Shown: positions 24,861 to 38,700 of the stretch, piece by piece
Layout: each line of letters opens with the position of its first letter
Numbering within the stretch: the stretch's first letter is position 1
Source of the DNA: Phoronis australis
Lineage: Eukaryota; Phoronida; Phoronidae
Length of the DNA: 64,000 nt
NCBI GenBank assembly: GCA_002633005.1
Contig: NMRA01000012.1
Location: 1,542,357 to 1,606,356, forward strand
Direction of reading: 5' to 3'
Program-made: the position numbers and the translations under genes
Notes under the pieces: generated by a model
The model's input: the letters and a program-made list of their open reading frames with translations, nothing else
Told to the model about the DNA's origin: nothing
Database searches by the model: none

Positions 24861-27800
24861 CTGAAACAATGCAGAAATACAAAAATATAATGGATATGAC
24901 ACCGTGTTGTTTATTGTATTGTCATAGTATCCAGCTAAGACTTATATGACTAACGCTGATGAGCAACGTCAAAACTGTAACAACTATCATTAAATATTTC
25001 TCAAAATTCCTGTTTTGTTTTGCAATTTATTTCACGTTAAAGTAATGTAATCATATATTACAGGAAACTAATAACACAAGCGGGATTCATTCGTTTATCG
25101 TTGCGATCATTCATTTATCTGTCATTCTCTTACCAGCATTTTCGAAGACAATTACGGTACTTCAATCGCAGACAACAACATGTACATCTGCCATATCAAA
25201 ACCCTTATTCTTTCCCTCATAGCGCACTCATACATGCACATAAATAAATCCTCATTCGTATGTGTTCGCCAAAAATATTTACAGAATAGCTGCAGGTTCG
25301 GGTGCCTGCAGATTCTTTTGCAGTGCCATACAATCTGGTTTTGAAACTAAATCAATGACTATGAAAACTTGAATCGTAATTTTTCGGAGTTGTGTTTGCA
25401 TTTTACCGTGAGTAGACCATCAGAAGCGAATACTCGTATTTCATATCTTGACTGAAAGAAAACAGCTGCTTCAAGTCTAATTTTAAATCCATCAATAGAT
25501 GACAAACGTTTGATTCAAGGCTTCAAGACATCAGTCAATAAATCAAAATTGTAAATTCCACCCAAGAGAACTCGAGTTGAAAGCAGCTGTCTGCTTTAGT
25601 CGTATGATCGCTACACGGACGCAACAAGTTGTTAAACTGAAGCTTGTCAGAATATTTGCAGAACATCACCGACTCTGTGACAAGTGTAAATAACTAATTT
25701 GGAATATGATTCCAAGAATAAACCCTTCATTAAACGTGTGATACGTAGTAGGGTTCGCGATGGAGTTTTCTTAGTCACGACGCGGTTGTGTTTGATCAAG
25801 GATTGCCAACGATGGCTGTATTGGAATATAGGTCATCCATCCGTGTTCTGATGTTATCACTGAGAAGAGGACGAGCGTGATAAAAAGGTGTTCTGTAAAC
25901 ATGCTCAGTTCCACGGAATCCTCAGGTGCGTTCACTAGGGCTCGTGAGTGTTTGAACAATTTTTTGAACTAAGATTGTCTCCTTAGAGATCACCTTACGA
26001 AATTTGAGAGTGTGGAATCATGAGATTAAAGCTTTTTGCTGTCAACATTGAGTGCCGAATCGAACTTTACCTTTCGCCAGCACTTTTGAGCTAAAATGAC
26101 TTAGCGGTCACGACGGCTTGTTTCTTTCGCTTTGTTTGAAAACCCATCTTTTGAGGTCATGCATTGAACTTGTGGATGCGTGTTTGAACCACTGACTCGG
26201 TTGTTGATAGTTCCAACTGGTGAGTAAATAGGGCGCAGTGAACAACAGGTTTTAACAATAGCTTCGACTCTTTTATGACGTAGCATATACACCTTGGAAT
26301 TTCTCACTGAGGTCACCGGTGTAGCATTGTTGTCAGTCTCATACTTTGAGGGTAGTGGATGAGATGGGTTTTGGCGCAGTTGCTGTCTGAGACTGTCCGG
26401 GTGACGACTTTACGCAGGTAATGTCTATTAGTGTGCTTCATATGGTTACCTTCCATGTATACGTGTTGTGTATGTTATGTAACGGGAATGGCGATACTAT
26501 TGGGTTTTGTTTTTAATACAAGCATCCGCCGCAGAACGCTCGACTAAACAGTGGTTAAAAATGGGAAGCTTCTCTCCATTAACTTTAATCGACGTTCAGG
26601 TTTTAATTTATCACTGAGTTGTGTAATGTAAGGAATTTTGTCTTTGTAACCAAGGCGCCTTGCTTGATGTATGAGTTGTTCCTACGGAAGCCGGCTATTG
26701 CCGTGAAAAGTGAAACAAATCCCTAGCAGTAGTCATAAATGCAAACATCAGTTTTATTCTTCTTGTTTTGGTGTGCTGGAGGCTTTTTTGGAATTAAGAG
26801 TTTCCATGAAATATTTCTTTTCATCAACAGTTTCAGTTTTGTTCACCTTTGCGACCATAGTCTACGGCGATAACGACCACAGTTCCAGAAACAAGTCAGT
26901 ACGTGTAGAGCCCAAATCTATGTGTATACGTTGTGTATGTGATTCATGGCATTTTGGTGTCTTTCATGAAAAGTGAAACTATAGTCATAAATTCGTAGCG
27001 AAACTGTGTTCTGGGCAAGTACTAGGTGGAGGTAAAATGATTATTAATGATTTTTAGAACTGTGGTCAGACACGGTATCGTCAAGCTGCGTCAAACTTTA
27101 TTCAGGATGGATTTTAGGATTAAGACCTGAATAGCGTATGAACTTTCATTCATTTATTGTCACTTCGCAGCGAGTGGTTAATAAGCAGTCAGGCAATTTA
27201 ATTGTTCATACAGCGCTGTGTATTTAAACTCCGTCTTGGCATGGTTCTTTGACTGCGGGCTAACTGATTAGATCCCCAAATCGTTTTAGAACACCACAAG
27301 GGAACTTGGCGGCTTAGTTTAGTTGAGCAAACACCAGACTAGGACGGTTTAGGGCATGTCTTTAGAATTCTCGTTCTTTTGAAATGCATTCTTTGGGAAA
27401 TCCGATGCTATACTTCTCGCTAGCCATTATCTCTGACAATTGACTATTTTTCTTCTATTTTGCACTTATCTACCACAGTGAAAAAACCTATTCATTGTGT
27501 TCTCGTCGCTCCGTCATTGTAATCCAGTATTTTGATAGCGTGGCCACACCACCTTATGTTAACAAACCCCGTTTTCTAAGATGTCCTTTATTCTAGAACT
27601 GAGATGTCGAACAAAAGGTTCTCCATAGCACATGACTGGGTTTGTATGAGATTCGTGAAAACAAGTTTTCCAAAAACGATCCACCCTGATGTTTTCCACA
27701 TCATGTACGCGTTAAATATTCAATTATCATGGAAAACATCTCTTCGGTCGACTGCCTTACTGAAACTGCCAACTTCAAACAGGTTTTTTCAAGCGCCTTC

Positions 27801-29051
27801 ATTGAATATATTAAGTTTCTCTCCTTCTTTCAGTTTACATGGCATCACTGTTTACCCAGTGTTTTCGGGTGTCTCTTATCTGTCGAAATGTTCAGTTATC
27901 GTTAAGGAGTGGAAGCAAAGTTCCACAACGACTCAGAAAGAGTATACTTTGAACTTGGCGAGGGTTTCAGCTATTTGTGATAAGAAAGGGCTGGGAAATA
28001 CGTCACTTCTCTATTTTCTACACGGCGTAACTATTTTAGTTTAGTATACATGTTGTTTCGAGAATGTAATTTTTTTAGTCTTCTGAGACGTGGGAAACAT
28101 ATTTAATAACTTTTTCTTCAGGCATTGTATTTAAAAACAAGAATTCATTTGTTTGCTACTTCCAAAAACATGTTTTAGCCAGATAAGTAAACTACTCACA
28201 CGTGTCGTTTATAAACCAGTTTCTGAAATTTAAATGATAAGGTATTTCAGGAAGACAAGCTAATCACGTGATTCTCATCGTGAAATGCCAAGAATAAGGT
28301 TTTCCAAATTAACCACAAAGATAAAATGTTCTAAGTTTAATCCATCTGCTACTTGCACATTTTTGCAAAAATGAATTTTGAACTAATAACCAACAGCCAT
28401 TAACGACCTGAAACGAAATTAATTAACGGCGTTGACAACTATGGGCATACGTTTAACCAGGTTGCATTACCTTCTGTGAAAAAATAGCTTCAAAATGACG
28501 CGTTAGGTTTAAACTGTTCGCCGCACCTCTAAGCAAAGTACGCATGTTTCGCGAAGATGAACATTGTCTGAGCTGAAGCAACAGTTGGCTGCTTGGTGAT
28601 AGACTTGTGTGTAAGCCGACAGCTGTTTCAATATCGATAGGAATATGATGATATCGTTCTGTGAAACAAGTATTCCATCAATCATCTCAGTAGGGCTTTT
28701 ATTGACTTTTTGACAGCACGTGTTCTCTCGCTAATGGTCGCGTCACCATGGAACCCAACCCGCTTCACAAACCATGTATGGAGGACCATCTCATACCAAA
28801 ATATCTCCTATATGATTAGTTCAAAATGGGTGCGAGTTTGTGTGCCTTTATGGCGATTAAGGTGACTACAGTGAGTCATTGTTTCCAGAATTAAAAAAAT
28901 AAGACAGCGGTTATCGTGTACTGAATATGAAAAGTCTCCTGTTATGCACATTTCAAACCCAAAGTGAAAATATTTAGTTATATAATTTCAAACGTTGTAT
29001 AGCATTTCATAACAGTTTATAAACAGTACACTATTGTTATCTGTCTCACCT
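24861..29051. other. Non-coding DNA with a few unsupported open frames
   Basis: Frames at 26710-26976 and 27604-28044 are open, but have no recognised motif. I see no tRNA, array or clear transposon end here. Confidence 0.4.
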
Positions 29052-29054
29052 TCA

Positions 29055-29201
29055 TGCAATGACTATAAATGCGGGATTCAAAGAAACGGTTCCAATTATT
29101 TGCCCATCAAACCTAACTCTAACTTTAAATTCATCTCCGGTGTATAGGTGTATGCAAAGTTGTATTCTATTCTTATCAAAAGCAAGCAGTGTATGGCGAA
29201 A
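29055..29201 (-). CDS. Candidate beta-strand-rich exon fragment
   Basis: A 49-codon minus-strand frame includes YTGDEFKVRVRFDGQIIG and then SLNPAFIV. The alternating hydrophobic pattern, the FDGQ turn and the P-A-F strand are loosely like the end of a filamin-type Ig repeat. It stops at 29052-29054, just before a strong GTGAGAC donor that would need another frame. No clear acceptor was found. It may be an exon, a decayed exon or chance. Confidence 0.2.
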
Positions 29202-29829
29202 CTATTTCTGATCCATTTTTCTGTTTCGTAGAAGAAAGCCTTTAGTGTGCCTTTCAGGCGCCATTGCTGCGCAAACAAAATTTATTTATACAGCCGATCA
29301 CGACAATATTCTATCAACTTTAATCTCGTGAACTAGGAAGTGTAGCGGGGGTTCTTTATCCTTCTTTTGGTACCTTTCCGCACATATCAGTTTTTGTTAA
29401 CATTGAAACCAGAGTTCTCTGATAGCAATTGAGCCGACATGACACAGTATTTGTGTTTGCCAAGTACACCAATCAAAGTGTCTATATTTAGAAACGAACA
29501 GACTCATTTTGTCGTATTTTCGGGTATTCGCTCACACGCAACAATCATTTGTATTTTCAAACAATGTGCGATAACCTTGGCTGTTACGACGTTTCCACTC
29601 ACAGCGTGTAAATATTACCCCTCGATGTAATTAACCCCTTTGCTTCGAAGACTAAAGAAATATCGATACTATCCGTGCTCTTCGGAGCCAAGTGGCACCA
29701 TTGTTTGGGCCAAGCTTCCAATAAAACAATAACACGTGTGGAATGAGGCATTCGGCAACAGATCGATAATTCCTCTTGGGTGGCTATTGTTCCTTTATTG
29801 ACCGATTATTCCTTATTGATATATTTCAG

Positions 29830-30110
29830 TTCTGGCTGCAAGTTCAAAGCTTCAGAAACATTCCATACTGCTCTGAAGAGAAGCCCTCCCAATACGTGCA
29901 ACGGTGAGTATAAATATTCTAAAATATTGAGTGTACAATTTTTCAATCAGAAATGCTTATTGAAAAAACTGTCGAAAGGCTGTTCCCTATCTCTTAATTA
30001 CAAAAACTAAGTTGTCAGGCACAGATCCAGGGCCGACACCAGAAGCAGTCACCAGGTGGCGAGACCGGCTCGACCGCGAATCCAGGGGTCACCAAGAATT
30101 ACTAATTTAG
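29830..30110 (+). CDS. Candidate two-exon 3' gene end, unrecognised
   Basis: The first part (29830-29903, 74 nt) has acceptor TTGATATATTTCAG and the strong donor ACG/GTGAGTAT. One frame reads SGCKFKASETFHTALKRSPP then NTCN and ends in phase 1. The second part, from 30025 after a weaker acceptor (GTCAGGCACAG), completes the codon as Asp and continues PGPTPEAVTRWRDRLDRESR to a TAG at 30108-30110. The second part is noticeably GC-richer than its surroundings. The implied intron is only 121 nt, shorter than others here, and the first part is open in a second frame as well. No family recognised. Confidence 0.3.
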
Positions 30111-33100
30111 AACTTGAGGAAATGGACATTTCGTGAGTCATTTAGAGAAGTTTTTGGCAAATAATTATTTCCAATCGAGATTGAAAACTTCATGAGTAAG
30201 GAAAGCGATTGAAAGCATCAAGAACATAAATGATGTCGTGACATGTGGAGATAATTCTTTGTAAGATACTACACGCCAGAGTTCATTTACTTACACTGTC
30301 GTGTATGAACTTATTGATATCCCACTACAGTCATCTCTACATTTAATTAGACGAAAAAAGCATGACATCATGTAACATCGGACATTAAAAGCAATGCCAA
30401 TTTTTGATTAGTGGATTTCATTTTTTCGCTTCCTATACTCATAAATTGTCCATTTGCTGAACTGTTGTTATGCAGACTTCCGAAATGTCGCCGACTCGTG
30501 GACTAGCGGTTCTCACCACCAGCTGATTGCGCTGTGGGTGGCAGTCTAATTAAGAGAGCAAAACCAGGGTGCGCTTTATGTTCTATCGTTATAGCAGCTC
30601 ACTTGTTGAGCGAGGAAAGGGCCCAAACCTCCGAACACCTCGTAGATCCGCTCCAGAGTGGGTGCATATTTAGACACACAAGATTATCATTTAACCGTTA
30701 AACGATGTTTAAACTTAATGACGTACAAATGACCACATTCGGTTGCTAATTAAATTCGCAGTCTTTTTACAGCGGCAATAAACCCACGTTCCGTCCAAAA
30801 ACTAAATTTGACTCAGATCACTTAAAGCTGTAAAGTTGGAATCAAAGTGTTGCTCATTCGGGTGAGAAATGGTTTTTGATCATCCTCAGAACCGACGGTC
30901 GTTAATCCTCGAAACCAAGCTTGGCGAATAAGATGACACAATGTGAAACTTGTTGAGCGTGGTTTCAAACAATATCGAACTGTCAGTTCTTTCACAACCC
31001 AAGTATTTTGACAAAGAACTATCTGAGGCCTATTTCATAGTGTTAAGAGGTGGAAATAAAAAATTGGATTTTGTGACGAAAGGTGGGTTTTCATACTAAG
31101 GTCGACGTGTCGATGTTTTGGGGAGTTGTGGTCAGTGTGAACGATCAACTTTGGTGCTGGATCGAGTTAACAGCGTGGGTTAACTTCGCAGTAAACAGGT
31201 GGATTTAACAGGGCGTCGACGCTGTGGTGCAGTATGAACGGTCAACTTCGGTTCCATCGAAATTATCGCCAGGTGCCACTGATATCGTCAACAATTAAAT
31301 GTTAGTGTCGTCACTAATATTTGCTTATGTTTTGTTCGAATAACCACCCATCGAATTAAAAATAAGTTTTATGTCAATTAGCACATGTAAATGTTCTCAA
31401 ATTGTCACATAAAAAATCTTAGGGTGCAGCGCTACCTTGCGATTACTTCGATGACGACATCGTCACCTACCCTTTACTTTGATGTCCGTTAACTACCGAA
31501 GCCGGTATGAACGGTTTAGTTTTCTTCGCAGGTTACATCGACTCTCCGCTCAGACCGGAGAAAGACCTATAAACGCTTTATAATACTGTAAAAAGGCTGC
31601 GAGCTTGACTACCTACCAAACGAGGTCATTTGTCCGTTATTTAATTGAAACACCGTTTGATGGTTGAATGATAATTGTGTGTATTCAAACGTTGCAAGAG
31701 TCACGATCGCAATCGCAGCTTTTCCCAAGTTCCCACAGCCGTTGCAAAAGGAAACGCGTCAATGAGCGCTAGCTAAGTATAGTAACTTGTTGCAACAACG
31801 TACAGATACTGTACACAAAGCAGCTGGCCATAACTGCAGTTTGGTTGTACTTAGAACAACGTCTGCAGAACAACTGCGCAAAGGGAGTTATCTTTCAACA
31901 CTTTGGATCACCTGACTTTATACAGGTCTACGCCCTCCGATTTTCGCATACGACTGTCGTAAATGATTGACCAAAGTGTAGAGACAGGTGTACCCGCGAG
32001 ACTTTTCGACCTAAAAGTCGTAGCACGAAGTCGTACACGTCAGTCGGAGCGTGCAGACAGTCGTCCAAAAGTCGTATGCGAAGTCGCAATCCTACAGAAA
32101 AGTCGAAGTGTGATGAACATGAAATTATTTTTTATTAAAAGCTTGAAATCGCAAAGCATCGGTTTGCAAACAGGACTTCCTCCAGGTACTGAATCGCGAT
32201 GAACTAAGGGATGTCAAAAAGTTACTTTTACTTATGACCCAAATTGTACTTTTCTTTGAAACACTTCCCAGCGGGTGAACGACGCAGAATATATGTTCCA
32301 AAATCTGTCTAAATTTCGAGAGAACATGAAGAGGACTCATTGGGCTTCATTAGCAGTGCTTCCAACCAATTGCTAAATTATTTACATGTAGATATTCAAA
32401 CAATTTAACTAACTTATTCAACTTCCTGGATTGCTGTTTTGCTATCGTGGCAAGGATGGTAATTAAAAAGACGTTTCCTTAACTACAACAGAATATCAGG
32501 GTATATTAATTACAAAAATGTTCCCGTATTGTCTCTGAACAGTCTGAGGGTAACAGCACTAGATATTGATTTTTTGGAATGGATTTTACAAACAGCTTGG
32601 ATTAAACAGAAAAGCACAACAGACCATTTTGTTTAATAGCTTAATCCGATGACAGATCATTCCTTATGACAGATGAAGAATTTGGACACACGAACTGCGT
32701 ATGTGTTTAAATTTGGGAGGAAAGAATCGTTACAATGGTTTAACTTTGTAACTGAAAAAATAATGTATTCTTCATGAAGATGTGATTATTGGATAGGTTC
32801 AGGAAAACCAAATCGATGGTTTAGTAATAATATATGTCCATGAGTGACAATCAAAATAATTTCCAGAAGAATACTGGAATGCGTTTCGTAGGCGCAAAGC
32901 ATTCGCGAAAAAGCGAGATCATGCAAGCCTTTCAAGCGATGATCACACTTGCTTCACTTGCTAGTGTTTTGCGTCTACGTAACTCGGCCCCTAATCATGC
33001 GAATCTCGTGTCTATAGCGAACCCCGCCTGTTCTTTTTTCAGTTTCACTCTGCAGGTATACAACATTTTCGGAAACATCGACCTTTGTGGGGCAACCGAA

Positions 33101-35729
33101 AGTCTTAATAAGTCAGCAGGACTGCAGAGAATCAAACAATTAATACGATTTGTTTCATTTCAAAATACTTAGATATTGTTTGCTGTAATACTGATATGTT
33201 GCAAGCGGGCATTGTTTTAACCTGTTGCATCTTAGAGAAACGTTTAATGAAGGGCAATTTACGGTGTCCCCAGATGCGTGTTAAAAAGCGTAGTATGTTG
33301 AACTGAGAAAGGCAAACTTTTGCAAACTGTATGAAAATCTAAATTGTGTTCTTCAATTTGGAGACATTTCCCTAAAAAGTCTCAAAATTGTGCTTCCTTT
33401 GACAAACTCTAGGTGGCATTTTTAATAAAGGTCTTAATACAAGTCATAACTAGACGGCACGTCATTACAAACGCTACGCGGAGTTTTCTGAATATAAGCG
33501 GAAACGTTGCAACTGACGTTAAGTTATGAATGTTTTATATTCAGGCATAACGACCCACGTAAATGAACCGTGACCAATTTAATATCGAAGTTATGACCGC
33601 ATAAGACTGTAATTTCAAGCTTTGATAAAACGGACCTCTGATGCACGTAATTTTCATCAATCGAGTATCCCTGAGATTACCAAAATATGAAATATGCAAA
33701 TAAAATTTACAAACTATATGTAATTGTGATTTCGCATTTTTAATGTAAAAAATCAATTTCTTGCAATTGTAGCCGTTAAAGCTGGTTTTACTGCGTGTGG
33801 TAAAAAGAAAAGTATTTGATCTCTTACTGGATATAATGTAAGAATATAACATGCAAGCTTTAAACCTATATCAGAAATGAGACGAGATTTGTGGCGTATT
33901 AATTAATTGCGACCCATTTGAATCCTGTTTTCTATACCCATGAACGTACATGTATGCGCAGATTTGACCGAACATAGCGACAAGAGAATTACCAACGCCG
34001 ACTTTGCCCACAGAAAAATGAAATCATCCGGAATAAATTATCAACAATTAAAGGACTCCAAATGAGAGATTTTGTAGTTTGACCACTACTGTTAAACCAA
34101 AATTGGAATGTTCAGCTACTAGGTCGTTTATTACACAATGATAAAAGAGGTTTTAAACATTTATCCGCCCTCACATTTACAACAGCCATTCCGTTTATTG
34201 CGTTGTTCCAAAATTCTGACCTACGAGAACACGAGTGGCTTATACCCATTTGTTTACAGCATTTGTACGTCAGGCATGAATACGTGCACCTTTCATGTTA
34301 TGAACCATGTCGGCGGGATCATTATTAAGATTAAAATATCATGCATGCGACTGAGGTCGGAAACCCGAGGGTGGTGACGTTTTTCACCTGTACAATCGTA
34401 GATCGGTTCTAAAACAGCTGCGAATATCGATCCGCAGCTTAGAATTACCACCATGTAATGAAACGGTTTCCATGACGCCCAGGGGTGCCATTAGGATTAA
34501 AATTTAATAATGCTCTCCACGGCAATTAAACATGAAAACGGAAAAACAGTTGTCTTCGAAAATCAATAAAATGAGTTCGAAAAAGTTGATAAAGGCGTCA
34601 CAAAACTCACAACGTGGTACTATCGCTGAATATAATCGCCCATGAATCACGAAGGGCAGGTCACAGACGCACCTTTTTTCCTGACAATAAATAACCGGTC
34701 TTGCGACAGAGTGATACCAAATAGTTTTCATAAAAAGATATTTAAATTCTTAGTGTTGGATGACCTGAATAGAGTTATTTTTAGAATCCAAATCGTTGAC
34801 TTGGCACAGCCACGTATAGCCGTGTTTATGGTCCACTGGTTTAGGTTTTGAAACTTGTTTACTATTGCACCTAAAAGGAAATAAACTTACACGTAAAACT
34901 ATTTTGTTTAGCTTACATATCAGAATTATCTGAGTTTTTAAAAGAAGCACCTTTATATTTGTAGCTGCTATTTAAATTGAATTAAAATTTAAATATCCTT
35001 GTTTATCGTTGTGGAATTGAATCATTTTTGGAGCCTTTGGGACCTTAACGTCATCTCTTCAACCAATCTACTTGCAGCCATATGGCTGTACTGTTGCCAA
35101 TGCACAACACAACATACTTTCCCGCAATAGATGATTCATAAGTTCTTTGCAGATTTTTCAAGTCTGGTGGGTTTCAACTAAACCGTTCAGTGATTTTTAT
35201 TACTTTTGAACACACGGGGGACATTTTGGACGGGTTCCAAATGTTTTTCAGAAACACTCAAGCATTGCTTCTATTTGACGAAAAGTCTCTACATGTTCGT
35301 TGACAAATCTTTTTTTTTTGCTGCAGGTGCTAAAATAGAAATAAAATCATTCGCCCACAAACTTTAAACCAAGACTGTGACCACAATATTATGTACAAAT
35401 GTAGTTTGTCATGTTTTAGAATAATTTGTGGAATGCAGTGATGACCTCTATTGGTCCAAAATTTAAGCACACGTACTTGAATAAAATGATTTATCGCGCC
35501 CCTCGGCTAAGAACTAAGCCAAAAGGAAATTAATTTGTGATAATTATTTAACCACAATGATACTATTCACATACCATGAAATGACTCATTGGTTATGATT
35601 ATTGTGAAATGAGTTTCGCAGTCAGCAGTGAGTGTAAAAGTTATCTTGGTTTTGGAAGTACTTATGAAGATTTCTACTTTGAAACTGACGTGACGTAGAT
35701 CTTCTAAAGTAGGCGTATTTTACTTGTAG
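30111..35729. other. Non-coding DNA upstream of the zinc-finger exon
   Basis: Mostly AT-rich. Between 31080 and 31560, related phrases (GTATGAACGGTCAACTTCGG and variants) recur three times, probably an old repeat. Part must be 5' UTR, intron or promoter of the zinc-finger gene, because its coding exon begins right after an acceptor. Confidence 0.5.
31943..32082. mobile_element. Possible MITE remnant with 13-bp perfect inverted repeats
   Basis: TTCGCATACGACT at 31943-31955 is matched by AGTCGTATGCGAA at 32070-32082. Between them GTCGTA and AGTCGT words recur many times. No target duplication is evident. Confidence 0.45.
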
Positions 35730-38700
35730 GGAGATGAGCATCAGACACTTCTGGCAATGGCGGCAATCGGCGATGTCTCAGTGATCAGTGACGCACACGA
35801 CACCTCACATAAGGAAATCTGTACCAGAGACGCTGAGTTCCTTCGCATTGAGACACAAGTCCACGGCGAGACTGATGTGTTACACGTTGAAGATAGCGGA
35901 CATTCCCTAAGTGACGACGACATTGGTTCGTGGACTTCAAATGGATATAACGACAGTACGCATACAGTGAATGACGATAATGAAGCAGACTATAGCGAAC
36001 AAGAGGAAGTGGATGGTGACAAATGTATACGCCAGCACAACTACACGTGCAATGACTGTGGTTTGACGTCAAGCAATGTTAAACACGGGCAGTCCATTGC
36101 AAGTTCTAATTGCAAAAAATGTTCCTATGCAACGAAGTGCAAACAGAAGCTGTTAACACATGAGACAGCGCATGCGCGATTGGACAACTCTGAGGCACCA
36201 CTTGTTGCTACTAAAACGGTTGGCGATAGCAGCCCGCCACGGTTAATTGTCAATGAGCAAAACTGCGTTGACCAAGAGAAAGCGATCACAAAAGTAGAAG
36301 AAGGCATGGCGGACTCTAACATCAATGAACAGTCCGTTGAAAACACGAATGTAGATAAGCACAAACATAACAAGGCAGCAGCAAACTGGTCGACAGAGCA
36401 AGATTGTCAAAACACCGAAGACGAATTAGATAAGAGCGCAGAAACTAAAACAACAGAGGAAACAGAATGGGCGGTGAACAATCGGATGGATGATGAAGAC
36501 TTCAGAAAAACAATTAGCGTTCCGACGCATGCCATACCACCCCTAGATGAAAGTGATAGTGAGGAAGAAGGGGCGTTGTTTATTGCAGAAGATGAGGCAG
36601 AGAAGGGTACTGCAACACCTGGAAGTAAATCATCTGAAATTAGTTCGCTTGTACCAGCAAGTAGGTCTCCCCAGATGTCTCTGGCAGAGCACGGCGAACT
36701 GCCTCCAAAAAAGAAACGACCACCACGACAGGAAATTGACCCAAATAAATACAAAGAAATACTGGACGAAGAAGGAAAGATTAAGTATTCTTGCACGGCA
36801 TGCGGTAGCGCCTACACGTGGAAAAAATCGCTTAGCAAGCACTGGAAAGAGAAGCATGATGATTCAAAAATTGTCAGATCTTCTGGTTCTCCGTTGGTGG
36901 GTAACTTGGCGAAGACATCAGCACTCGCTCCCCAGTTATCTGCGCGTTTAAACTGCGACCGGATAGTAGACAAGATGACGTCACCCGTTGGTTACACCCC
37001 AATAAACATACCTAAGTATATGCACTCTAGACCAGTCTTCAATTCTTTGTCCTATTTTCCCATCTCAGGCGTTGGCACAGAGGAGGACTACAAAGAACCT
37101 AGTCGAGACAACGGTGACGTCTATGGGAATCCTTTCACAGAAGTAATGCATCAGAAGTCAAAGTCAGACCTTGGTAGAATTCAGCCAATGGATCAACCAA
37201 TTGACCTCAGCATCAAAAAAGAACCACCAGAGCACGAAGATATCAATTCAGCACAAAGGCAACTAGATATTCCTCTTGATTTTTCAATGGTCAAAGACAC
37301 TAGAGATAGTCCACGGTTTGATGCAGGTGGCTTCATAGAGAGCTCAGCGTCACTTCAGTGTTCAAAATGTGGCCAGGTTGCAACCGATTTGGAGGAGTTC
37401 AACAAACACATGGAGCTTCATCTAACCAAGCGAGGACACAACTGCGCTGAATGCAGAACCAAGTTTAGAACCAGCGACGATCTGAATCGCCACTTCAGCG
37501 ACGTTCACCGCGACAAGATACTCGACACGGCTCAGATTGCGCACCAGATGGATAGGGGTACCCAGCAGTCCAAGTCTGAACTTAGACAAAATGTCGGCGG
37601 TCTCAACTGCACCGAGTGCGACTTTATTGCCAAATGGCCTACAGAGCTACAGAAACACGCCATGGTCCACTCGTCTGAGCGCCCCTTTGTGTGCATGGTC
37701 TGCAATGCCGACTACAAATGGAAATGGGACTTGGTGAAGCATTTCGACAAAAGTCATCACTCACTTCCAAATCCGTATCGCAAACGGGACCTAAGTCCTC
37801 ACTTCAAGACCGTTGAGTTAGGGGAATCTCTGGAGCCTGCTCGTAAGCGGAAGTCGAGCGAAGTGAAGCACGCTATTACAGACGAGAACCCTCCGTTTAT
37901 GTGTTCTGTATGTGGATTTCATTGCAAATTTCAGTTTCAGATGGTGCTTCATATGAGAGAAGTGCACGAGATTATTGTGGAAGAGAGCGACACGCGTGGC
38001 AGCAATGGTGACAAAATGACGTATGTCCAAAGACACCAGTCTGAGTTGAAAATCAACATTCCACAACAAAAGATGTACGACAGCGATGAAGAGCTTGAAC
38101 TATCGGAAATGGAAGTTCCGTTATCCTCCCCAGGAACCCATGCCAGTGCCAGAGTTAGAGAGTCTTTAAAGCAGCACTTGACCCACATAAAACAGCAGCC
38201 AAAACAGCCAATTGCTACGTCGATTGAGAAGTTGTCAAGTGCCGATATTTTGTTGCCTTACAAGTGCTCACTTTGCGAATATCGTGCCCGATGGCCTTCA
38301 GAGATAACGCAGCACATGAAGAATCACTCGGACGAGAAGCCATACTTATGTCCGCGGTGTTCGTACAGATCCAAATGGAAGTGGGATGTAGTGAAGCATC
38401 TTAAACGATGCGGAGGGGGAACGATTAAGGATGTCATCGACACCACGAAGCATAAAACACCGAAATATCAGAGGTCAACACTCCCAAAATTCATTCCACC
38501 AGGAGAAAAGTTCATTACAGTTCCGCCACCCCATCTCGCCTCATCTCCGTCACCACCTCCGGCCCACAGTAGCCATGTTAAGGGCAGACCGGTATCAGAG
38601 CCACAGGATGACCCAGCAACAAACATCTCAAATGCAGACATACCGGCAGCTCATACAGTGCTGCCTTCAACAACACTATCTCATTCTCCACTGACTCCCA

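Noticed and set aside
26806-26976. Possible signal peptide (MKYFFSSTVSVLFTFATIVYG) as a first exon
   Set aside because: No convincing donor follows, and no downstream exon fits. Hydrophobic runs are common in AT-rich DNA.
27604-28044. 146-codon plus-strand frame
   Set aside because: No family resemblance, no compositional shift and no supporting splice or poly(A) signals; probably a chance long frame.
30480-30560. Segment GACTCGTGGACTAGCGGTTC considered as a tRNA or tRNA-derived SINE
   Set aside because: No B-box-like GGTTCGANTCC and no cloverleaf could be drawn. No other tRNA was found in the window.
32834-33172. 112-codon plus-strand frame, with a possible acceptor near 33054
   Set aside because: A good-looking pyrimidine tract precedes 33055, but the remaining sequence resembles nothing and no donor fits.
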